Position numbers and translations under genes: made by a program. A stretch of 30,918 nucleotides of DNA from Basidiobolus ranarum (taxonomy: Eukaryota; Basidiobolomycota; Basidiobolomycetes; Basidiobolales), in the NCBI GenBank assembly GCA_040143965.1, contig JASJQH010006971.1, positions 1 through 30,918 of the forward strand, written 5' to 3'. A model generated the notes under the pieces. It saw nothing but the letters and a program-made list of their open reading frames with translations, did no database searches and was not told the origin of the DNA. Below, one piece after another: positions 1-9,136 of the stretch. Position 1 is the first letter of the stretch, and each line of letters begins with the position of its first letter.

Positions 1-121
1 CATGGAAGGTTGGATGAATTCAGCTGGACATCGACGAAACATTCTCAATTCTCAATTCACCTCTTTTGGATCTGGTTATGTTGCCAATAGACACTACTGG
101 ACTCAAGTCTTCGGTGCCTAA
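1..121 (+). CDS. CAP/PR-1 (SCP) family protein, 3' end only
   Basis: The window opens inside a coding region read in the frame of bases 2-121, with TAA at 119-121. The last 39 residues contain GHRRNIL followed by a short linker and YWTQVFG. These match the two C-terminal signatures of the CAP superfamily (cysteine-rich secretory proteins, antigen 5, PR-1): the GHxxNIL helix and the HYWTQVF strand. Fungal CAP proteins are normally secreted and several bind sterols or lipids, but the signal peptide and N-terminal part lie outside the window. The ATG at base 2 is an internal methionine, not a start. A second conserved CAP His/Glu pair cannot be checked here. Family assignment is firm; function beyond the family is not. 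Confidence 0.88.
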   Translation, partial: MEGWMNSAGHRRNILNSQFTSFGSGYVANRHYWTQVFGA

Positions 122-173
122 TCTTTCATTTCAGTTTTGTTGTATTTACCCATTGTGCGATGAGCATGTTACA

Positions 174-179
174 AATAAA
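174..179 (+). terminator. Poly(A) signal of the CAP gene
   Basis: AATAAA lies 53 bases after the CAP stop codon, at a usual distance for a fungal 3' UTR. Confidence 0.55.
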
Positions 180-798
180 AAGCTATTGTTATGCCTGATA
201 CAGTGTTCAGTTGAAAGACTAATATAAGGTTAACAGTATTTGAATGTAATAAGTGATTTTTTACTAAATTTTGCATTCAAATGTTCCTTGTACACTAGCA
301 AATATTAAGTATCTCATGACAAATGAATTTTCAGCAGATTTGGTTTATACAGTGCTCAACTGTCATTTGTCAGAATGTTCATTATAAATACGAATTCAGT
401 AGCTCCTACCTACTATAAGATATATAATTCATTCCTCCGATCAATGCTTTACTCATTAGGTACATGATACATGAGTATTTCTAGCTACATTTGATACTTT
501 ACATCCCTGAAAGTATACCATCTACATGGTGTTTGATTCCTTAATATGGTGATTTGGATTCAAGAGTCAACCTTTGGAAAATACGCACATACCCATTTGT
601 TGTAGTGAGAGTAGTAAGTGCTTATGAGGAGGATTACATCTCCAAATACTGCATCTCTCAAACTCTCTGTTATTCCTCCCGACTCTTTGAAGCCTTTACC
701 AAACTCCTATACTCTACACTTTGTCAAAGATATGTTATGTATTGCAATTGTTATCATTCAAATGGAAAAGGTAAATTTCATACGTTGTAATTTCGAAC
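180..798. other. AT-rich intergenic spacer between convergent genes
   Basis: This is the 3'-3' spacer between the CAP gene (+) and the secreted protein on the minus strand. Short open frames exist (for example 554-790) but none has recognisable domains, TATA context or a poly(A) signal. I see no gene here. Confidence 0.5.
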
Positions 799-804
799 TT
801 TATT
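799..804 (-). terminator. Poly(A) signal, minus strand
   Basis: TTTATT on the plus strand reads AATAAA on the minus strand, 55 bases beyond the TGA of the secreted protein at 860-1642. Confidence 0.55.
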
Positions 805-859
805 GCTATTTCTGAATAGATTTGAATACATAAATGGTGCAGTACTGTAAAATAGCTTC

Positions 860-1642
860 TCAGTATCTGCGACCAAAGCGGCGTCTACGACCACGATACC
901 TGCGACCACAGCCTCTGCAATCTGAACTACTCGAGTCCGAATCTGAGTCTTCCGGTTCTTGCTCATCTGAAGTTTGGGGAGGCTCAGAGTCCTGTACAGG
1001 CTGAGATGGTTGATATAGTGTTTGATCAATCCGTTGCATTTGGTCAAACTGATTGGAATCTGACAAAGCGTGTCCAGTCTGTGCCGAATTATGTTGAACT
1101 CGATCAACTAAGGCTTGCTGAGGTAAAGATTTGCCTAGACCATTCCCAAAATGTTGGACTGATGCTCTACTTCCTGACTCTAAATTCCTCAGAGACTGTA
1201 TTGGGTAGTTTGCTTCATCACCTTGAGTTTCTTGTGGAGTGTTAGTCAATCCAGCAAAGATGTTGGCCCCAGCATTTGACTTGAAAACTCTGAGTCCACC
1301 TTGGTTAGACTTCTCTATGGTGCTTTCAGCTCCAAAGTTGGGTCCAAACTGATATCCAATGCTTGGTTTTCCTTGGTTATTGACGCTGGCATGATTTAGA
1401 TTGGCATACTTTCTGGCGACTGTACCAAATAATTGATTGAGGAGCGGGAACTGTTTAGACTGACTGTCGGATATGGATGGCTGCTGCGTAGATAAAAATT
1501 GATCTTCAATGCCTCCCATCAACTGATTAGATCGCGGTGTTACTATGTTGCTATAACTGGAAGAAGACGCACTCAAAGGAACTCCAACAGATACTCGGAC
1601 CATGAAAGCGGAGATAAAGAGTAAATTGAGATTGGGATGCAT
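860..1642 (-). CDS. Putative secreted protein with ALSDSNQFDQ block (family member A)
   Basis: Intronless, 260 aa. Residues 1-20 form a hydrophobic signal peptide with likely cleavage near VSVG/VPL. No known domain is recognised. Two blocks align without gaps to the gene at 5900-6985. Residues about 65-107 share FP, FG, RK, LN.A, I.YQ.GP and ES. Residues 177-211 share AL.DR, then ALSDSNQFDQ, then DQT.YQ; I count 22 identities in 35. Between them is a variable Gly/Asn/Gln-rich stretch. The C-terminus goes from an acidic Asp/Ser run (about 229-241) to a Cys-containing, Arg-rich tail ending RRY; the paralogue tail is also basic and ends KHY. A TATA-like element lies about 40 bases upstream and a poly(A) signal follows. 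It is probably an extracellular or wall-associated protein. The function is unknown. Confidence 0.82.
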   Translation of the reverse strand: MHPNLNLLFISAFMVRVSVGVPLSASSSSYSNIVTPRSNQLMGGIEDQFLSTQQPSISDSQSKQFPLLNQLFGTVARKYANLNHASVNNQGKPSIGYQFGPNFGAESTIEKSNQGGLRVFKSNAGANIFAGLTNTPQETQGDEANYPIQSLRNLESGSRASVQHFGNGLGKSLPQQALVDRVQHNSAQTGHALSDSNQFDQMQRIDQTLYQPSQPVQDSEPPQTSDEQEPEDSDSDSSSSDCRGCGRRYRGRRRRFGRRY

Positions 1643-1683
1643 GCTGACGTACTATTTTGACTTGTCGATGACACTCAAATATG

Positions 1684-1691
1684 TATATATA
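1684..1691 (-). promoter_or_regulatory. TATA-like element
   Basis: TATATATA lies about 42 bases upstream of the minus-strand ATG at 1642. The surrounding sequence is AT-rich, so chance occurrence is possible. Confidence 0.4.
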
Positions 1692-3147
1692 CCTATAATA
1701 TATGATATAATAGAGTTTCTTTCAATAAATCTTTGTTTACATGTATCAAACTTGGAGCACTGCAACACTGATACAAGAACGAGAGTCTAAATTAAGTCGC
1801 CATTATCAAAATACTCATCAGCACTGGTAATATTCAAGTGATCTCTGACCGCTATAAAGAGAGTTAAAACCGAATAATCGGAATCGACGACGTTTTTAAA
1901 TTCATAGCAATAACAAAGTAAGCTTAACTTATCTCAGTTGCATGAAACAGATCTATCAAATCCTCAGTCTTCTACCGAATTTTGCGTTTACTGAGTTACC
2001 AATTCGGATTTTATCAAGTAAACTCATCTCATTTGATTGACATCTACAAATTATGCCATTGAAAACCTGATTAAAAGTAGCGAACGATCTATAGCATTTG
2101 CTCAAAAGCAAAAGTATTGGTTTGAAACCTGTCCAAGATTATCAAGCAACTGATAAACATGGCGCTTTGGATGCCAAAGCGAAATCGTGGATTCTAATCA
2201 TATCTAAGCAATAAAGCTCCCCAAATGAAGATCTAGGAGAAAGGTTTGTATACGGTCGAAGTTGCTAATCTTTTGGAACAAGCAGGAAGCAAACGTAAAA
2301 CCAGAGTCAATGGTTGATACTTAGGAAGATATTAGCTACAAGTGTATGTATTTATTGTTACTGTAGTTTGGAATAACCATATACTAATGGAGCTTCTTTA
2401 TCTGCTACTCGCTGTTTACAAAGTATATTTCCCTAAGAGATTTAATCTGATATGGCTCGTTATGTAACTCTTGTAAATTTCTTCTGAAGTTACATTCAAA
2501 TAAAGTTTTGTGGATTTTAGTCAACTGTTGTATGCATAAATAGTATCAGAGGCCAACAACTACTGGCAGGAGTCATAAATATAGCGATATGCGTTGACTT
2601 GTAAACATAGCTAATCATAAAATGAATTAACCCAAATGACGGCAAACTAATAGCTTGAAGAATAAGCATTAGCCAGTCACAAGCATACTTAGTAATAGTA
2701 GTAGCAGCCAGTTATAGTCACATTCAGTAATAGTAGTAGCAGCCGGCTATAGTCTTATTTAGTAATAGTATGGCTGTGACAGGATAGAGGAATATTTTGT
2801 TTACCAGTTAACGTGGAATTGAATAAAGTAAGGTTTCACATTCAGAAACTACTGATTACTTAGCTAATCGGAGTTATTGGGTAATTGCACTTGCTATATT
2901 GGGTATATATGGCCTGATGGAACAAGCACTTATAAATATCCTGAACTTGCGCCATCTGATCGACCAAGTCGATATCTATTCGTTGGTAACTTCGTAAACC
3001 AATGATGCGTGGGCTAATTAACTCTGAAGGAAACTTGACACCTAGGAAATAGATCACCTTACATTCGTGGCCGGCTCTCTATTCGAAAATAGCCGAAGTT
3101 GAAGAATCCACTGACAAAAATAGCCAGATTATTCCTTGTAGAATGTC
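1692..3147. other. Long intergenic region between divergent secreted-protein genes
   Basis: Both flanking genes point away from this region, so it should hold both promoters. It contains a 35-bp direct repeat (2691-2770) and a minus-strand open frame at 2860-3057 that I could not assign to a family. No RNA gene was recognised. Confidence 0.5.
2691..2770. repeat. 35-bp tandem direct repeat, 2.3 copies
   Basis: AGTAATAGTAGTAGCAGCC begins at 2691 and recurs at 2726; a third partial copy, AGTAATAGTA, starts at 2761. The two full units differ at only a few positions (CAGTTATAGTCACATTC versus CGGCTATAGTCTTATTT). The repeat lies about 420-500 bases upstream of the gene at 3189. Confidence 0.85.
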
Positions 3148-3154
3148 TATAAAA
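3148..3154 (+). promoter_or_regulatory. TATA box
   Basis: TATAAAA lies 41 bases upstream of the ATG at 3189. An out-of-frame ATG at 3164 sits between the two; transcription starting about 25-30 bases after the TATA would leave it out of the mRNA. Confidence 0.5.
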
Positions 3155-3188
3155 TTGTCTACCATGAACAAACAGGCCACTCAACAAG

Positions 3189-4070
3189 ATGATTTTCAAA
3201 TATCCAATACTAGCACTGTCGTTTGGCATTTCAGTTTGTGGGCAATCCACTGTAACTGTAGAGTACCCCTTCCAAACGTTGACTAGGAATGTTGCTCCAG
3301 AGCTTATCACCGCAACTATTCAGGCCCATACACAGAGGGATACGGTTCCAGGATTTATCGCTACTGATATCATACCTGATACAACATATACCGATTTGGC
3401 AGGCCTCCAAAGTGTCACCAGAGTGATTTCTGGGTCTACTGTGACTAGAATCAATCCAGAAGGAGTCATTGTACAGTCTATACCAGAGGTGACAATTACT
3501 AGATCACTGGAATTTTTAACGGCAACGGATACCGTCTTTAAAACATATGCTACCTACACACCGACGAGTGGAGAGATCCTGGACTACTACACTATTACCG
3601 GGCCTACTTTCGGAAACTCTTACATCTACTCAATCATTGCAAGTTATGATCGTCGGCGGGTAATCCAAACAATCTCTGGGCCTACGTTAACCTATGTAGT
3701 TGGTGATCGTGATCCCGTCATCGCCACTGTGGATGGCGCTTTATCTACTCTCTACAACAATCCAATTACCATCTTGGAGACGCTCGGTCCTACTCGTGTT
3801 ACTCGTAACGTTGAACCAGGCATGTCTACTATTGTTGGGGTGACTTCTTTGTCATATACACCTACGAGTTTTGTGTCAGTGAGTGTATCTACAGCTACAG
3901 TTACCGTCACTTCCAATGCCATTAGCTGGTTAACCTCAAACTACGCTCCCACTTCCACTACCTCCATGTCCAAAAGTATCTTACCCACCAGTTATTGCTC
4001 AACTCCCAAGCCTACAAAATGCATATATAAACCCAGAAAGTGTGCACCTAAAACTTCTACAAACAATTAG
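3189..4070 (+). CDS. Putative secreted Thr/Ser-rich protein
   Basis: Intronless, 293 aa. Residues 1-18 are a signal peptide (hydrophobic core LALSFGISVCG). The mature part is strongly enriched in Thr, Ser, Val and Ile and looks like repeated beta-strands. LTRNVAPELI (31-40) is echoed by VTRNVEPGMS (204-213); GPT recurs at 138, 164 and 200; YTPTS recurs at 123 and 223. Residues 225-262 form a Ser/Thr tract suited to O-glycosylation. The last 25 residues are Lys/Pro-rich with Cys at 270, 278 and 285. No GPI-anchor-like hydrophobic tail is present. This composition resembles fungal wall or surface glycoproteins, but no family domain is recognised. The stop is followed at once by AATAAA (4074-4079), which would make a very short 3' UTR. 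Confidence 0.8.
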   Translation: MIFKYPILALSFGISVCGQSTVTVEYPFQTLTRNVAPELITATIQAHTQRDTVPGFIATDIIPDTTYTDLAGLQSVTRVISGSTVTRINPEGVIVQSIPEVTITRSLEFLTATDTVFKTYATYTPTSGEILDYYTITGPTFGNSYIYSIIASYDRRRVIQTISGPTLTYVVGDRDPVIATVDGALSTLYNNPITILETLGPTRVTRNVEPGMSTIVGVTSLSYTPTSFVSVSVSTATVTVTSNAISWLTSNYAPTSTTSMSKSILPTSYCSTPKPTKCIYKPRKCAPKTSTNN

Positions 4071-4079
4071 AATAATAAA

Positions 4080-5813
4080 TATATATTATAACGTTAACTC
4101 AGTAGATCATTCATTAGCAACACTATGACCAGTAGGATCTATTAATGTGGTTTACTAGAAAGTCAATGGAATTAACTGGGAAGGTTGCCTCCAAGTTACA
4201 TCCAACTCTATGATCCCCGGAATAATCGAATTCTTATATTGACGATCTTCTTATGGAACTTCAATACAGTGGATGAGAATCCTGCTTTGGTATCCTATAG
4301 TGAATATGAGTATCCCTAAAATAGCCCAAACTTAGTGATAATTTCCTAGAAGAAATTCAGGTATCGAATCTCACCCATTATCTGGAACTGTTAGACGTAA
4401 CGATCTAACACCAATCTTCTTCCTAAGGGTCTCCGTCTCGAGTACAACAACTAAAGTTACAAACTAACCGGACGATAGTTTCGAATAGCGATTAGTTCAA
4501 TAGGAGTAGAATGGCACTGTAGAAGTGCATTGGCAATGAACTCCAAAATACTGAAAAATTCAAAAAAAGATCTACCAGGAGAGAGTAAAAAGTGAGTACA
4601 GTGATTAGTGGGCAGTGACTTTCCTCAGCATTTTTCTCTTCATTTTCTAGAACTCGTTATCTTCGTCTGATAGGAAGAGAGGCGGCTGAGTAGTTTATGT
4701 ATTGAAGGAAGCTTTGCAGTAAAATTTTCAAACTGTGAATGTTTTGAGTTAACAAAGTTGGGAAGAAATACAATTTGTATGAATAAAAAAAGAAGTTTTC
4801 ACTAGATATCACAAGTAGGAATGTAATATAAATACTCAGTAAGCATAAGCATTCAGGATTCATGGAGAGGAATACAACTATGCCATAATAATGAAACCTT
4901 GCCATATATAAATAGCCAGCATAACTGAAATATTCACCAGTTTAGGTAAAATTCATCATTCACTATTGTGAGGTAAACGTGGCTCTTACTGATGAGGAAT
5001 AAAGTAGTTCTGTATATATCAATCCAGTATAGACTAATACGAGATCGATGTCAAAACTACATTATATATTCTTATCATATATTAACTCTTGACAATTACA
5101 GCAGAAGCATCCTTTTTCTCTATGATTTCTATAATCAAGGCCTTAGGCGAAGTCGATTGAGGTAGCAATTGACGAAGTAACAAACGGGTGAGAATAAAAT
5201 GGAAACATTGAAGAGAGTTTAGCACATTTCCACATTCAACAGTCGGGTGGTGAGTAGTTGAATTGGTACCAAGGTTGTTTCAATCAGGTGCTCACTAGAG
5301 AGGCAACTTCCTTATCCAACTCCAGACCTATCAGGATGTAGGTATTTGCTCATTAACTATAATATACCTCAAGGCGTACTCAGCAGGCAAACAGCAAAAA
5401 GGTCACCACTATCTCAAGTCAAGTCATATACTTTAGTGATAGAAGACGTTAAATTAAAACCACATTGTCATCCCTTCTCACGCGGAACCTGCTCTACCCA
5501 TTGCTTAGTCTCGATTTGATTACGTGGGAGTTGAATTTCCATATACTTGATGTATATAGATATAGCCAGAAATGAGGCCAAAATTAACCCATTTTTTCTT
5601 CCCAAAAACTACATCTTTACTGAGGTTATACCTTTTTGTTTCAGTATATAAAGAGTAATATTAGGAGCATGATATGTTGATAATTTTCTAAATTTAATGG
5701 AACGACTGAAAAATCAATTATTCATAACAAATGATGCGAGGTGGTGTATGAAGTTTAAAGTGTACTAAATGAAATAAAGTTTACAATATTCTCAACTTGT
5801 GCACTAGCGATTC
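4080..5813. other. Long AT-rich intergenic region, no gene recognised
   Basis: About 1.7 kb without a supportable coding region. The open frame at 4657-4905 (-) is low-complexity and hydrophobic, with no domain. A 7-bp inverted repeat (TGTTAGA, 8-base loop, TCTAACA) lies at 4389-4410. I see no RNA gene or intact mobile element. Confidence 0.45.
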
Positions 5814-5821
5814 TTTAAATA
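5814..5821 (+). promoter_or_regulatory. Possible TATA-like element
   Basis: TTTAAATA lies about 79-86 bases upstream of the ATG at 5900. It is a weak match, offered only because no better TATA is near. Confidence 0.3.
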
Positions 5822-5899
5822 GGGCCAACCACATACGTTTGTAAAGTATCTTCTTGAGTACAGCCAACCATCAAGTAAACACTAAGTCAATCCATCAAA

Positions 5900-6985
5900 A
5901 TGCTTGCCGCAAGAAACCTCCTCGCTACTATTGCTGTCTTGGTGTACACTGTTTCGGCCGTTCCTGTTGACTACTTCAGCTATGGAGATCAGCCTTGTAC
6001 CTTACAGTTTGGTCTATGTGCACATCGTATGCAACCACAACTCATGAAAGTGAAGAAGCACACTCGATTCCCAATGATGAAGCAATCATTTGGCTTTGCC
6101 ACCAGAAAGCATCACAGCCTGAACACCGCCATGGCTTCCAGTAAAAGAGGTATGAATATCAAGTACCAAGCTGGTCCCCATGCCGAAGTTGAAAGTGAGC
6201 ATACCTCGTCAGCGTATGGAAAATATATGGGTATGAAAGAGCCAGCTATGGGTGAAGAGTATCAAAGTGCCATGATGATGCCAATGCAAGGCGAGTATTC
6301 AGCTTCATCGATGAAACCAAAGGCTCATCACTCCTCGGAAATGTACAAAGAGTCCATGGAGATGCCAATGGCTGAGACCTCTTATACGCACCCAAAGAAA
6401 CATCATACTTGGGAGAAGCCAAAGAAACATCATACCTGGGAGAAGCCAAAGAAGCATCATACCTCGGAGAAGCCAAAGAAACATCATACCTGGGAGAAGC
6501 CAAAGAAGCATCATACCTCGGAGAAGCCAAAGAAACATCATCATAGAGAGTCCATGGAGATGCCAACGATGGAGAAAACCATGGAGATGCCAACGATGGA
6601 GAAAACCATGGAGATGCCAATGATGGAGAAAACTACGGAAATGCCAATGATGGAGAAAACTATGGAACAACCCATGGTTCAAGAGGAATATTCTCGTGTA
6701 CCAGGATCATTTTCGGTAAACCTTGAAAATCTCAAGCCCAGTGAAGCGTTGTTGGATCGAGCCAGCGCTCACTCTTCCCAAAAAAGTCGAGCCCTTTCTG
6801 ATTCTAATCAGTTCGATCAAACTCAGGTACTCGACCAAACAATGTACCAGATTCCTCAGCAGCAAGCACCTCAGGTTATCATTCCGTACATGGCTATGCA
6901 CCGCCCCGCGAGACCATTCAAGAAGTATCGCAAATATGGTCATCGTTCTTACAAGATCAGATACTTTTCAGGTAAACACTATTAA
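5900..6985 (+). CDS. Putative secreted His/Met-rich repeat protein with ALSDSNQFDQ block (family member B)
   Basis: Intronless, 361 aa. Signal peptide is residues 1-20 (cleavage near VSA/VP). Residues 55-98 match the N-terminal block of the gene at 860-1642 (RFPMMKQ.FG..RK..LN.A...I.YQ.GP). Residues 165-215 are six nonapeptides of the form PKKHHTWEK, with W or S alternating at position 7 and the last ending HHHRES. Residues 219-257 are about four nonapeptides of the form MEMPTMEKT plus a degenerate fifth. Residues 283-317 carry the second conserved block with ALSDSNQFDQ. The tail is basic and Tyr-rich and ends KHY. Paired His and frequent Met could bind metal ions such as copper, and Trp/Lys/His repeats also occur in adhesive proteins; both are inference. 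The start follows an A-rich context (CAAAATG). Function unknown. Confidence 0.87.
   Translation: MLAARNLLATIAVLVYTVSAVPVDYFSYGDQPCTLQFGLCAHRMQPQLMKVKKHTRFPMMKQSFGFATRKHHSLNTAMASSKRGMNIKYQAGPHAEVESEHTSSAYGKYMGMKEPAMGEEYQSAMMMPMQGEYSASSMKPKAHHSSEMYKESMEMPMAETSYTHPKKHHTWEKPKKHHTWEKPKKHHTSEKPKKHHTWEKPKKHHTSEKPKKHHHRESMEMPTMEKTMEMPTMEKTMEMPMMEKTTEMPMMEKTMEQPMVQEEYSRVPGSFSVNLENLKPSEALLDRASAHSSQKSRALSDSNQFDQTQVLDQTMYQIPQQQAPQVIIPYMAMHRPARPFKKYRKYGHRSYKIRYFSGKHY
6392..6544 (+). repeat. 27-bp coding tandem repeat encoding PKKHHT[W/S]EK
   Basis: Six in-frame 27-bp units. They are nearly identical at DNA level: AAGAAACATCATACCTGGG alternates with AAGAAGCATCATACCTCGG. This indicates recent unequal exchange or slippage, so copy number is likely to vary between strains. 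Confidence 0.9.
6554..6670 (+). repeat. 27-bp coding tandem repeat encoding MEMP[T/M]MEKT
   Basis: About four and a half in-frame 27-bp units directly after the PKKHHT repeat, with the same 9-residue period but unrelated sequence. A related single unit, ESMEMPMAET, precedes the first repeat at residues 151-160. Confidence 0.87.
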
Positions 6986-7073
6986 TCCCTGATAAACCTG
7001 CCACTTCGATCAGCCGCTTCACCTTCGAGGTGATCACCGATTTCTATCTCTATCAATGATATCAATAGTTTAC

Positions 7074-7079
7074 AATAAA
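7074..7079 (+). terminator. Poly(A) signal
   Basis: AATAAA lies about 90 bases after the stop of the His/Met-rich protein. Confidence 0.5.
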
Positions 7080-7915
7080 TCTGTTTGATTTGCAGTAGCA
7101 CTTGGGTTAGCTCCTTTTCTTAAATAACTGCTTTCATTTCGAATATCCAGATTTCTTAGAATGTCAAGTATCCGCTTTCATTGCAAGTAACAGCTTTGTT
7201 CGCAGTTCATACACAGCCTTAATTCCACTCTGTATATATCATATATTAGCCAGCACAGGCCAGTTTAATGAACATGAGACGATCAGATCAATATTTACAA
7301 TGTTTACTGAATTATTTTTCGCAAACAAGAGATTCGAAACAGGGCATGTTTCTCCATTGACAGGACTGGCTCCTGGGTGTGGGTTTGGTTACCCGCCCCT
7401 CTATTCCCATCTGTAGTCGTGCTTCTCTCCTAACAATTGACTATTCTTATTGGTGCTTCTTCAGTAACTCCTACAGCATTAATATCCTTCTCAAATGGAA
7501 CATTGTCCAAGAAATTACGCTATTTGACACTAGTATTGTTAACATCATTGTTTCTAATCACAATTTTGATATGTGGACTGCAGTCACGTGAGGCTGGAAT
7601 GCGGTGGTTATCAGACTGTAATATAGCTTTCCTTACTCTCGCTTTAATCCTCACTGATTAGATCCACTCCTGCTGCTGAAGACATTTTCCGCCAATAGCG
7701 CTCTCAAGTGGAACGTAAGTAAATCAAATAACATATCAGTATATCCAGCTCCTGATCCAACAGATCTTCATACCAAGTTTCATCGATATCCTGAAATACA
7801 CAACTACTGGTGAGTTCTCTGCGATTACGTTTTATCACTGCTTGTTACAGATATGCGATACTCCCTAAAACAATGATACGTAGTGTGAAACCTGCACAAC
7901 TACCTAGAGTAAGCC
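7080..7915. other. Intergenic region with a weak coding-like remnant on the minus strand
   Basis: No intact gene. On the minus strand, 7654 to 7304 stays in one frame for 117 codons with only two internal TAG codons, and its translation has protein-like composition (DCSPHIK, then INAVGVTEEAP). This could be an old pseudogene, perhaps of a retroelement polyprotein, but the match is too weak to name. The remainder shows nothing recognisable. Confidence 0.3.
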
Positions 7916-7922
7916 TATAAAT
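7916..7922 (+). promoter_or_regulatory. TATA box with pyrimidine-rich leader
   Basis: TATAAAT lies 91 bases upstream of the ATG at 8013. It is followed from about 7947 to 8000 by a CT-rich tract (blocks such as CCTTCCTCTCCTTTCCC). This arrangement is common in strongly transcribed fungal genes. Confidence 0.6.
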
Positions 7923-8012
7923 GGGGCTACTCGATTTCTTAGATTCCTTACCTCTCTGCAGTTCCACTCCCTACCTTCCTCTCCTTTCCCAACTCACTAT
8001 CTTGGCTTCAAC

Positions 8013-8411
8013 ATGAAATCTTTCGCTGCTATCGTTCTCGGAGCTATTGCTTTCAGTCAAGTTGCTCTTGCTCTTCCCCAAGAACAAGTAGTAGTTGAAG
8101 CCGGACCTATGGAAAACAGTGATGCTTCCTTCCGCTCTTTCGCCAAGGGAATCCTTGATTATCTCAAAGAGAACATCTCTGCTAGTGGCGCAGGATCAGT
8201 TGGAGGAGTTGGCCAAGGTGGATACAAGAGTAAATTCGTCCCAGGATTAGGTGGTGGTATCAAGGGTAACTTTGGTGCTTCCGGGGAGGCAGGATTAGAC
8301 CGTGGTAAAGTTAGCGGAGATGGTGATGTCGGTGGTAGTGGCTCCGGCGGTATTGGAGTTGGTAAAGGATACGGTTTAGAGAAGACTGCTGAACCTGGTT
8401 ATGCCGCATAA
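8013..8411 (+). CDS. Small secreted Gly-rich protein
   Basis: Intronless, 132 aa. Residues 1-20 are a clear signal peptide ending ALA/LPQ. Residues 32-56 look helical (FRSFAKGILDYLKENIS). From about residue 57 the protein is Gly-rich (GGVGQGG, GLGGGIKG, GGSGSGGIGVG) and ends GYAA. No known domain or cysteine pattern is seen; there are no Cys residues in the mature part. The TATA box with CT-rich leader suggests strong expression. A poly(A) signal lies at 8470-8475. Gly-rich secreted proteins may be structural wall components or secreted effector-like proteins, which cannot be separated here. It is the fifth intronless, apparently secreted gene in the first 8.4 kb. Confidence 0.82.
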   Translation: MKSFAAIVLGAIAFSQVALALPQEQVVVEAGPMENSDASFRSFAKGILDYLKENISASGAGSVGGVGQGGYKSKFVPGLGGGIKGNFGASGEAGLDRGKVSGDGDVGGSGSGGIGVGKGYGLEKTAEPGYAA

Positions 8412-8469
8412 CTTCAGTACATCAATCAAACCGTTCCCGAATTTTATAGACAATCACATAAAATTCTAT

Positions 8470-8475
8470 AATAAA
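8470..8475 (+). terminator. Poly(A) signal
   Basis: AATAAA lies 59 bases after the stop of the Gly-rich secreted protein. Confidence 0.55.
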
Positions 8476-9136
8476 CTCCAACGTAAACACTAAACATTGT
8501 TCTTATAAATATCGTTTACTATGGTAACTACTATGTACCAACATAGAGTGAGTATTCAATATCTGATAGTTTACAAATGCTTTCAATATATTTGTATATT
8601 TAGCTTACTTGTTATCTTTAACTGTGAGGAGCATACATTGTGGGTTAAACCAACCTTTATTAAGTCATGTGACAGTATGATGGTTAGAGCGATAATGAAA
8701 TGGGTGGAGTAAGGGGCAACTAAATACAATTTGATGAATCATAGAAATCTAACTACAATGGGAGGTCAATTACTATCCTAGAGTGGAAGCAACTGTTCCA
8801 CTAAGATGGTTAACTTTAATAGATATCTTTAACCGGATCTGACAATCTAGTTCGCAAAAAGTGATAATAGGATTAGCAATTTAATCATGTTATTAAATCT
8901 TAATTCCAACTAAATAGCATGATTAAGAAATTGTTTAGGGTCAGTTGGACGAGAATTATGTTATTGAAACTGCATAATAAGGGCTGTTAAACCAATAATT
9001 GAAGCAAGTAGAATTCATCTAGTAAACAATCAATGGATTGAAATCTTTAATAATTATTTGATAGTGAGTACTATTACTTGTAAGAATTTAGAGAAGCCTG
9101 GAAATATTGGCGCTGCATATCTTGTGATTATATATC
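8476..9136. other. AT-rich spacer between convergent genes
   Basis: This is the 3'-3' spacer between the Gly-rich protein (+) and the acetyltransferase (-). The open frame at 8521-8712 has no domain or promoter signals. Nothing else is recognised. Confidence 0.45.

Noticed and set aside
2860-3057. Minus-strand open frame of 65 codons with protein-like composition
   Set aside because: No recognisable family and no continuation upstream in any frame without stops; it could be a pseudogene fragment but cannot be supported.
4389-4410. TGTTAGA / TCTAACA inverted repeat resembling LTR termini
   Set aside because: The two ends are only 8 bases apart, with no second copy, target-site duplication or element body nearby. 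A 7-bp palindrome in 31 kb is not surprising.
6246-6682. Two long antisense open frames (124 and 125 aa) opposite the His/Met-rich gene
   Set aside because: They are shadows of the 27-bp coding repeats; translation gives only repeat-derived Leu/His/Trp or Ala/Ser/Pro strings, with no domain or promoter.
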